Source: Streptomyces luteolifulvus (GTDB lineage Bacteria > Actinomycetota > Actinomycetes > Streptomycetales > Streptomycetaceae). From it: a stretch of DNA of 64,000 nucleotides. This document shows, piece by piece, positions 58,272 through 64,000 of this stretch (positions are counted from its first letter, which is position 1; each line of letters opens with the position of its first letter). Location of the stretch: assembly GCF_008806595.1 (NCBI RefSeq), contig NZ_VZRB01000004.1, positions 310,001-374,000 of the forward strand. The letters run 5' to 3'. Under the pieces are notes generated by a model, which did no database searches, was not told the origin of the DNA, and was given only the letters and a program-made list of their open reading frames with translations. A program made the position numbers and the translations under genes.

Positions 58272-60097
58272 CAGGTCTCGTGGAGGTAGCCGCCCGTGCC
58301 CTTGGGCACGACCGACTCGTCGCGGCGGACGATGCTCAGTGTGCCGCTCCAGCCGGAGCACGCCTGCGACAGACCCTTCGCCGAGTACTCGACCACGAGC
58401 ACATTGTTGTCGAACGCCTCGGCGAACTGTCCGCACTCGTTCCACTCGCCGCACTCCTCCACCACGGCGAAGTCCAGGCCCACCGAGGCACGGTCGGCCA
58501 CCAGCTCAAGGGTGCCCTTCTGGGCGATGGCCAGGCCCTTGTCGTGGGCGTGCGCCGACAGCAGTTTCATCAGCGCCTTGGTCTGGTCCGCCGTGAGGTA
58601 TTTCGGGAAGCGGGTGAAGGCGTCGTAGTTGTCGGGCTCGACGGCCTTGTACGCCTTGGCCGCGCACTCGTCGATCCAGGCGTTCACCTGGGCGGCGATG
58701 CGCTGCCGCTTGGCGTCCGTTCGGATGTCCAGGACGGCCTCGCCCCAGTCCTCGTCATAGACGACATCGCCTCCGGCGTCGCGCAGCAGCAGGTCGGAGT
58801 CCCAGTCGCGCTCCGCACCGTCCTGCGCCTGGAAGGCGTTGATGTTGCAGATGTTGTAGGCACCCGGCGAGGGCGCGTCCTCATAGCTGCGGCTGACCAC
58901 CCGCACACCGGACTGCGGGGCATATGCGCCGCCGATCTGGTAGTCCCACGGCACATGCTTCGGCGGTGGCGTCACCAGGGCGGAGGGCGCGGCGGGCGCG
59001 GCGGGCGACTGCGAACCGGCTTTCAGTGCCGTGATGGCCACTGCGGTGACGGCCAGGGCTACGGCGAGACCGAGGAGGATGCGCCGCCCTCGACGTGGCT
59101 GTCCGTGCCCGGGTCGAGTGCTGTCCGTTCCGCCCTTCCCCCCGGCGGTGGTCAGGCCTCGCGGCACGGGGCGTGCGGGGGACCCCTGCCGACGGGTTTC
59201 CGCCGCGCCGGCCACTCCCGGGACTGTCGGGGCGCCCTGCGCTGTCGGCGCGCCCTGCACTATCGGTGCTGTCGGCGCGCCCGGCGCCTCGGAATCCGGC
59301 AGCGCTTGCAGCAACCGGTGCAGTTCGGCGAGTCCGGGCCGAGCGGCCGGGTCCTTTTCCAGGCAGCGTCCGGCGATGCTCCGGAGGGGTTCGGCGACTC
59401 CGTCCAGGACCGGTGCCTCGTACATCACCTGATAGCCCGTCAAATAGGGGCTCTCGCCGTCGAACGGGCGGTTGCCGGTGGCCGCGTACACCAGGAGCGA
59501 CCCCAGCGAGAACACGTCCGAGGCCGGGGTGACGTCCCGCGGCGAGGCGAACTGCTCCGGCGACATGAAGGGCGGGGTGCCGATCAGCCGTCCGGTCACG
59601 GTGAGGGTCTGGTTGTCGACGGCGCGCGAGATGCCGAAGTCGATGACGCGGGGTCCGTCCTCGGCCATCAGGACGTTGCTCGGCTTCAGGTCCCGGTGCA
59701 CCAGGCCCGCCTGATGGATGTCCCGAAGTGCCTCGACCAGGCCCAGCGCGAGCGAACGCAACTCCGGTCCACGCAGCGGGCCGTCCCTGGCCACGGTGTC
59801 CGACAGCGTGCTGCCCGGCACATACAGCGTCGCCATCCACGGCTGTTCGGCGTCGGGATCGGCGTCCACCACCGGTGCCGTGAACGCCCCGCTCACCTGG
59901 CGGGCCGCCGCGACCTCCTGCCGGAAACGCGCCCGGAACTCCTCGTCCTGCGCGAACTGCGCGTGCACCACCTTGACCGCGACCCGCCGTCCCGAGGTGG
60001 AGCGGCCCAGATACACGACACCCATGCCGCCGCTGCCCAGCCGGTCGACCAGTGCATAGTCGCCGATGGAGTCCGCATCGCCGCGGTTCAGCGACAT
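58268..60097 (-). CDS. Ser/Thr protein kinase fused to a GH114-like polygalactosaminidase domain
   Basis: A 609-610-aa membrane kinase; GTG 60100 or ATG 60097, with GGAAAGG upstream. Kinase domain residues 13-275 with GSGGMGVVYLG, VAVKVV, LVHRDLKPSNVLM and VIDFGISRA intact. A Pro/Ala/Thr linker and a TM helix (ILLGLAVALAVTAVAITAL, about 333-352) follow. The outside part, about 375-610, matches the GH114/endo-alpha-1,4-polygalactosaminidase TIM-barrel pattern: VPWDYQIGGAYAPQ, NICNINAFQAQ, WGEAVLDIRTDAKRQRI, KAVEPDNYDAFTRF near 490, DFAVVEECGEWNECGQF near 545, with the family acidic residues D and E kept. A sugar-sensing kinase is the simplest reading. Convergent with the HxlR gene. Confidence 0.87.
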   Translation of the reverse strand: MSLNRGDADSIGDYALVDRLGSGGMGVVYLGRSTSGRRVAVKVVHAQFAQDEEFRARFRQEVAAARQVSGAFTAPVVDADPDAEQPWMATLYVPGSTLSDTVARDGPLRGPELRSLALGLVEALRDIHQAGLVHRDLKPSNVLMAEDGPRVIDFGISRAVDNQTLTVTGRLIGTPPFMSPEQFASPRDVTPASDVFSLGSLLVYAATGNRPFDGESPYLTGYQVMYEAPVLDGVAEPLRSIAGRCLEKDPAARPGLAELHRLLQALPDSEAPGAPTAPIVQGAPTAQGAPTVPGVAGAAETRRQGSPARPVPRGLTTAGGKGGTDSTRPGHGQPRRGRRILLGLAVALAVTAVAITALKAGSQSPAAPAAPSALVTPPPKHVPWDYQIGGAYAPQSGVRVVSRSYEDAPSPGAYNICNINAFQAQDGAERDWDSDLLLRDAGGDVVYDEDWGEAVLDIRTDAKRQRIAAQVNAWIDECAAKAYKAVEPDNYDAFTRFPKYLTADQTKALMKLLSAHAHDKGLAIAQKGTLELVADRASVGLDFAVVEECGEWNECGQFAEAFDNNVLVVEYSAKGLSQACSGWSGTLSIVRRDESVVPKGTGGYLHETC

Positions 60098-60184
60098 CAC
60101 CGGTCACCTTTCCCCTGTGCCACGCCTTGAAGAGCTGTACCGGGGCATCAGAGTAGTACCGAGGTGACAGGGCTCCGGGCCGGG

Positions 60185-60660
60185 TCAGTCCAGTGCGGCC
60201 GGGGACTCGGAGTCGGGTACCAGCAGGCGCGGCGCTGTTGTAGGAGTCGCCCCCGACGAAGGTCGTCCATGCCACCATGCGGCCACTGGCCCACACCCGG
60301 GCCCGGTTGGGCAGACCGGGGACCGGGAAGGCGCGCTTGTGGCGGAGGTCCCGGTCGAGCACGACGAGGCGGTAGGACCACGGGGAGTCGGGATGGATGC
60401 AGACGCCGGTGCCTGCCGCGGCATGGACGCGGACGCACTCCAGCGGGGCGACCGCTCTCGGGCCGCTTCGGGTCGTCCCGGGAGACGGTGACGAGATGGC
60501 GGTCGCCGACCACCAGCAGGCGTCGGCCGGGAGCCAGCGTCGGGCGGCCCGCGGTGGTGGTGGCCCGGTCAACGCCGGCGCCCGCCGCGGCCGTGCGGTC
60601 GGCGGCCAGCCGGATGTAGCCGGCGGAGACGGCGGCGAGCGGGTTTCTTCGCCCATGGGC
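60185..60660 (-). pseudogene. Frameshifted TolB-like secreted protein remnant
   Basis: Two minus-strand frames join into one recognisable TolB-like protein: the first gives GYIRLAADRT, GRRLLVVGDRHLVTVSRDD, then near 60455-60470 the similarity moves to another frame with VAPLECVRVHAAAGTGVCI, YRLVVLDRDLRHKRAFPVP and RARVWASGRMVAWTTFVGGDSYN. That order and the AGTGVC-LxxxxPSRARxSxSGRMVAWT-type pattern are typical of Streptomyces TolB-like propeller proteins. The N-terminal signal is uncertain and the C-terminal two thirds of such proteins (usually over 300 aa) are missing, so it is truncated as well as frameshifted. It sits upstream of the GH114-kinase gene. A sequencing error could explain the shift but not the truncation. 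Confidence 0.7.
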
Positions 60661-61034
60661 CACGACCAAGCGGCGCGTCCCTACGGGGCAAGCATGCCGT
60701 CCGCTCGCCACGGCCGTTCTGCCGGGCCAGGACAACTGCGCGCAAAGGTCTTGGCCTTACTGGAGCGGCTGGAACTGGACCGCTTCTCTTCGTCTGTCAT
60801 CCTTCGGGACTTACGGGACTTGACGATCACCGCGCGGGTGGAAAGCCGAGTTCGACGATCGGGTGGTGGATGAGGTGCTCGGCCTCGCCGTGCCGGCGTC
60901 CACCCCGATGAGGGAGTGGACGCCGGGTGCGGTGCGGGCATGCGGGCATGCGGGCATGATCAGACGCACGGAACCGTGGCCTTGTTCACCTCGACGGACG
61001 GCCGGGGTGAGAGGGGCCGATGACGAAGGGCCGA
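60661..61034. other. 374 bp with no confident gene; holds GCGGGCAT x3
   Basis: Three perfect tandem copies of the 8-mer GCGGGCAT occupy 60934-60957. Around 60740-60840 the GC drops and CAAAGGTCTTGGCCTTAC has a TTA. A plus-strand frame after about 60840 (WKAEFDDRVVDEVLGLA) looks protein-like but is short and unanchored; it may be debris of another gene. No start, ribosome site or family match. Confidence 0.5.
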
Positions 61035-61439
61035 CTATTCGGGTGCGAAGAGCTGGAAGAACGTCGGGAAAGTGCCCAGGACACCGAGTCCGATCAGAAC
61101 CAGTGCCACGGTCAGGGCCCGGGCGGTCTCCTGCTCCTTGGTCCTGAACACCGTATGGAGGACCACCCACGACACCAGCCAGACGATCACCGTCATGATG
61201 GTCTTGCCGGACAGCGGGCCGACCTGGTCGTTCCATTGCAGCCAGTCCGCCACGCCCTTGCTGGCCTCGGCCAACGTCGTGAAGAGGCCCAGAGCCGCCG
61301 CACCGACGCCGGCTGCGATGATCGCGGCGGAGATCGGCCCTTCCGGCCGGTCGCCGTCCACAGTGCCGTCCGCCGCAGCAGGGGCCGGTACGGACTGCTG
61401 GTCGTCCGCGCGTTGCGCGCTTTCCTCGTGCTGGGACAT
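61035..61439 (-). CDS. Two-span integral membrane protein, second gene of a pair
   Basis: A 134-aa membrane protein. ATG at 61439 follows GAGGGAG at 6-7 nt spacing. N-terminal 35 residues are polar (MSQHEESAQRADDQQS), then three hydrophobic segments (ISAAIIAAGVGAAALGLFT, TIMTVIVWLVSWVVLHTVF, LTVALVLIGLGVLGTFPTF). It is 20 bp downstream of the 170-aa membrane protein gene, so both are one operon. Conserved His in WVVLHTVF and Lys/Asp-rich loop KGVADWLQWNDQ. I do not recognise a family; it may form a complex with the neighbour. Confidence 0.75.
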   Translation of the reverse strand: MSQHEESAQRADDQQSVPAPAAADGTVDGDRPEGPISAAIIAAGVGAAALGLFTTLAEASKGVADWLQWNDQVGPLSGKTIMTVIVWLVSWVVLHTVFRTKEQETARALTVALVLIGLGVLGTFPTFFQLFAPE

Positions 61440-61459
61440 CTCGCTCACTCCCTCTCGGC

Positions 61460-61972
61460 CTACTGGACCGGTGCGACCTTGGTGATGAAGGCGCCGAACG
61501 CCCCGGCGATCGCAGCGAAGGCGAAGGCCAGCACGAGCAGCAGCAGCGTGGTGCGCCGTACCCGCTCGTGACGGATCAGAGTGTTGGCGTAGTACAGGAC
61601 GATGAAGGCGACCACGGTGGCCAGGATCGGGCTGAGCCAGGCGATGTGCTCCTTCCACTCCATGCCGAACTTGTGCCAGTCGGAGGTGTCCGGATTGGCC
61701 AGCAGCTTGGACTTGGCACTGTCCGGGGCCGCCTCCCGGTACCAGGGATAGACGACCCAGGTGCCGGTGATCACGGTCCCCCAGGCTGCCACCGCCATCG
61801 CCGTGACCCCGACTTTCAGCCGCCGCATTCGCTCGACGACGCCGGTGCCGGTGAGCAGTGCCGTCCTGAGCCCGTAGAGGTCGGCCAGTCCGCCGGCGAA
61901 TCCGAGCAGAAACACCGCCCCGAGGACCATGCCGTGGATCAGTCCCCACACCTCGCGGTTCGTGAAGCTCAT
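61460..61972 (-). CDS. Integral membrane protein with histidine-bearing helices
   Basis: A 170-aa protein with four predicted spans. ATG at 61972 follows GGGAGGTGGG. First span contains a His (LIHGMVLGAVFLLGFAGGLA), then VTAMAVAAWGTVITGTWVVY, an extracytoplasmic loop (WYREAAPDSAKSKLLANPDT) and DWHKFGMEWKEHIAWLSPIL with two or more His at the membrane edge, then LLLLVLAFAFAAIAGAFGAF. The His placement is compatible with heme ligation or metal binding, as in cytochrome-b-type anchors, but the family is not identified. First gene of a two-gene operon. Confidence 0.75.
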   Translation of the reverse strand: MSFTNREVWGLIHGMVLGAVFLLGFAGGLADLYGLRTALLTGTGVVERMRRLKVGVTAMAVAAWGTVITGTWVVYPWYREAAPDSAKSKLLANPDTSDWHKFGMEWKEHIAWLSPILATVVAFIVLYYANTLIRHERVRRTTLLLLVLAFAFAAIAGAFGAFITKVAPVQ

Positions 61973-62499
61973 TGCCCACCTCCCTGTGGGTTTGCTGTGA
62001 GCATGTTCAACTGGCCGAAAATGTAGGGGCGGGCGTGAACGCTGGACATGGGCCGAACGGCCCACACTGTGGCGTACAAAGACCCATGCCAGAGCTGGCC
62101 GATGAGGGGTTGCTCGAAGGGGTGGGCGCGGCCGTCGCCGACTGATCGACGCCACCCCCCGCCGGGCCGGGTGAACGGTGTGCGACACGGTCCTTCGAAG
62201 GACCGTGCCCAAGTCCCAACACCCCGCCCCAGCATGCCGTTCGTGAGTGCCCACCACGCCGGGCGGTCGCAGCTCGCCGCCGCTGCAACCACGACGGCTG
62301 TCGTCCTCAGGTCTGGGCGAAGGCGTCGAGCAGGCGATCAGCCCGCGGCTCGATCACGCCGACGGACGGGACCGCCGTGGACCAGGCAACCTTCGCCCGT
62401 AGCCATCGGCGGTGTCAGCTCGGCCTGAGTGCAGTGACGTGTTCGGCGTCGACGCTGACCGCCCACCGCGGCCCGCTCCTCGGTGACAGAATCGCCGCC
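61973..62499. other. 527 bp without a convincing gene
   Basis: It contains the promoter for the membrane pair. A perfect 22-nt palindrome lies at 62186-62207: 10-nt arms CACGGTCCTT and AAGGACCGTG with a 2-nt centre. It could act as an operator or a terminator stem. Plus-strand frames crossing 62377-62499 lack conserved features, so I start the next gene at the GTG at 62500. Confidence 0.5.
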
Positions 62500-63057
62500 G
62501 TGTCCAACTCCTGCGCGCAGCCCATTCTGAGAACGGCGGATCTCTCCGAGGGTTTGCGCATTGTCGAGCGGTTGCTCTCCATCGCCGATCTCACGGACCT
62601 CGACGTCGACTTCGAGGCCCTGATCTCCTCGGGGGACGTTCTCACACCGCTGCTGGAACTGCTTCCGCATGCCCAGTGGTTCACCGAAGGGGACACGGGC
62701 GGCTCGTCGGTGAAGGGGGACGATCCGTCGGCGCACTTCCCCGTCCGGCTGAGGGCCGTGGCCCGGCCGCCGGAGACGGTGGGGCCTTTCCTTGACGTGG
62801 TGGGTGACAGCCCCGCCACGGTGCGGTGGGACTTCATGGGCTGGCCCGAGGCCCCGGAGGTGGGCCTGGGTGTCGGTGGCGCGAGGGGTGCGTTCGTGAC
62901 GCTGTGCACGCACGTCCGTGACCTCGAACTGGAGGAGCCCGCGACCGATCACACCGTCTTCGTCCACGTCAAGCAGGCCGAGGCCGAACGCGCGCCGTGG
63001 CTCGCGGCCCTGGTCGGTCTGACGGTGATCGGCGACCTGGAGATGGCCCCGTACTGA
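62500..63057 (+). CDS. Hypothetical protein
   Basis: A 185-aa cytoplasmic protein I cannot place. GTG at 62500 begins SNSCAQPILRTADLSEGLRI; an upstream in-frame extension to 62377 looks non-coding. It has no membrane span. Centre is rich in acidic residues (DLTDLDVDFEALISSGD) and the end is beta-rich (ATVRWDFMGWPEAPEVGLGV, FVTLCTHVRDLELEEP). A convergent frame on the minus strand is longer but has weaker codon bias. It stands alone between the membrane operon and the SDR gene. Confidence 0.55.
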   Translation: MSNSCAQPILRTADLSEGLRIVERLLSIADLTDLDVDFEALISSGDVLTPLLELLPHAQWFTEGDTGGSSVKGDDPSAHFPVRLRAVARPPETVGPFLDVVGDSPATVRWDFMGWPEAPEVGLGVGGARGAFVTLCTHVRDLELEEPATDHTVFVHVKQAEAERAPWLAALVGLTVIGDLEMAPY

Positions 63058-63156
63058 ACAGGTGTGCCCCGCCGGAGTCCTTGGGTTCTAATGATCGTCG
63101 CAACACCCGACCCACGGGATTGCGATGGCGCACGGCGAGGGCGACCACCGAGTCGG

Positions 63157-64000
63157 TCAGCTTCCGCTGAAGTAGTGGCCTTCGTCCAGGTCTTCGACGA
63201 GGCCCTGGTGGGTCGGCTGCCACCCGAGCAGCTGCCGGGTGCGGGTGCTGGATGCCTGCACGTCCAGGCCGAAGAGGAGAGCGAGTCCCCCGAAGTGGGG
63301 CTCGGCCGCGTCCGGGGCGACGGACACGGCCGGCAGGCCGAGGCCCCGGCCGATCGCCTCGGCGATGGCCCGGGTCGGCACGCCCTCCTGCGCGACGCCA
63401 TGCAGCACCGACCCCGTCGGGGCGCTTTCCACCGCGAGCCGGAACAGGCGCGCGGCGTCGAGCCGGTGCACGGTGGGCCAGTGGTTGGCGCCGTCGCCGA
63501 TGTAGCCGGAGGCACCGTGTTTGCGGGCCATGCCGACCAGGCGCGCGACGAAGCCGTGGTCGCCGTCACCGTGCACCGTCGGCGGGAGGCGCACGCAGCA
63601 GGAGCGCACACCCCGGTCCGCGAAGGCCAGCGCCGCCCGCGCCGCGAGGCTGCGCCCGCCGCCGGGCAGGGCGACGTCCGGCACGTCGTCCTCCGTCGCG
63701 AGCCTGCCGGGCCGGAGCCCGGCCAGGCCGGAGGCGATGACCAGCGGCCGGTCGGAGCCCGCCAGGACCTCCCCGAACGCCTCGATCACGCGACGGTCGG
63801 CGTCCATCGCGGCCGCGAAGTCGCCGGAGAACGCCTCCGCATGCTTGTAGGCGAGGTGAATGACGCCGTCGGACGCTGCCGCGGCGCTCCGCAGGGCGTC
63901 GAGGTCGTCGAGCGATCCGCGGTGGACCTCGGCACCGGCGGCCTTCAGGGCGCCGGCCGAGGCGTCGGAGCGGGCGAGACCCACCACCTTGTGGCCCGCT
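63157..64000 (-). CDS. NAD(P)-dependent epimerase/dehydratase (SDR), 5' end outside the window
   Basis: Partial extended-SDR oxidoreductase or sugar-nucleotide epimerase-like protein; it runs off the right edge. The visible protein begins AGHKVVGLARSDASAGALKA, so the GxxGxxG Rossmann loop must lie before the window. Visible parts: LDDLDALRSAAAASDGVIHL, DRPLVIASGLAGLRPGR, FADRGVRSCCVRLPPTVHGD with the family's R-P context, and substrate-domain end GLGLPAVSVAPDAAEPHFGG. The expected YxxxK catalytic motif is not evident in this fragment, so function is uncertain; NmrA-like or atypical SDR are alternatives. Its stop is at 63157-63159. Confidence 0.8.
   Translation of the reverse strand, partial: AGHKVVGLARSDASAGALKAAGAEVHRGSLDDLDALRSAAAASDGVIHLAYKHAEAFSGDFAAAMDADRRVIEAFGEVLAGSDRPLVIASGLAGLRPGRLATEDDVPDVALPGGGRSLAARAALAFADRGVRSCCVRLPPTVHGDGDHGFVARLVGMARKHGASGYIGDGANHWPTVHRLDAARLFRLAVESAPTGSVLHGVAQEGVPTRAIAEAIGRGLGLPAVSVAPDAAEPHFGGLALLFGLDVQASSTRTRQLLGWQPTHQGLVEDLDEGHYFSGS

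Noticed and set aside
1..64000. tRNA, rRNA, riboswitch, integrase or complete IS element
   Set aside because: No clover-leaf-like tail, rRNA motif, tyrosine recombinase or transposase frame was seen on either strand.

Overview
The window is a piece of a Streptomyces chromosome. It has very high GC, GTG and TTG starts, dense four-base ATGA/GTGA gene overlaps, an Mbl/MreB-like actin, a giant SARP regulator, several Ser/Thr kinases, many Tat-type signal peptides, a copy of the common dispersed Streptomyces hairpin repeat, and rare TTA leucine codons in three genes (a bldA signature). Both ends cut genes: a galM-like aldose epimerase at the left and an SDR-type epimerase at the right. I see no rRNA, tRNA, CRISPR array, prophage or complete insertion sequence.

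Layout. 1-15.2 kb is mixed metabolism and regulation. It holds an aminotransferase with a long Pro/Ala tail, a DUF4360 secreted protein, a cysteine-free Rrf2 regulator divergent from a Tat-exported GH35 beta-galactosidase, a TTA-containing Tat propeller protein, a three-gene overlapping operon (ImmA/IrrE-like protease, MAB_1171c-like membrane protein, flavoprotein), an IclR/SMP-30 pair and a PucR regulator. 15.4-27.3 kb is a co-directional envelope-glycan operon: DUF3068, GT4, methyltransferases, a 1382-aa AftD-like GT-C arabinosyltransferase homologue, a condensation-domain acyltransferase-like protein, a DMT transporter, a Trm112-like protein and an FkbM methyltransferase. 27.4-33.9 kb has an FG-GAP lipoprotein, an ATP-grasp enzyme, a methyltransferase fused to two S1 domains, and matB coupled to a single-chain carboxyltransferase.

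34.1-41.8 kb is the most unusual locus. It is a four-gene overlapping or near-overlapping operon: Trypco1-like protein, trypsin-VMAP-C protein, MoxR AAA+ ATPase, and a 1544-aa multidomain scaffold with a vWA-like N-terminus, a pseudokinase, SARP wHTH-BTAD, a band-7-like segment and a pseudo-HAD. It is followed in the same direction by an mbl homologue. It fits the NTP-dependent vWA-MoxR-associated (VMAP) conflict/signalling systems predicted by comparative genomics, but its third partner is built almost entirely of domains whose catalytic residues are missing. To my knowledge no biochemical function is established for this arrangement.

43-64 kb holds a TTA-containing SARP-AAA-TPR regulator, a PucR/FadD divergent pair, a secreted LTD-EEP nuclease, a TTA-containing kinase with a twin-arginine-like transmembrane segment and PQQ propeller, an HxlR/quinone-oxidoreductase divergent pair with a perfect palindromic operator, a kinase fused to a GH114-like domain, a frameshifted TolB-like pseudogene, a two-gene membrane operon, an orphan gene and the partial SDR gene. 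All function calls are from reading the sequence and family knowledge; no database search was run.
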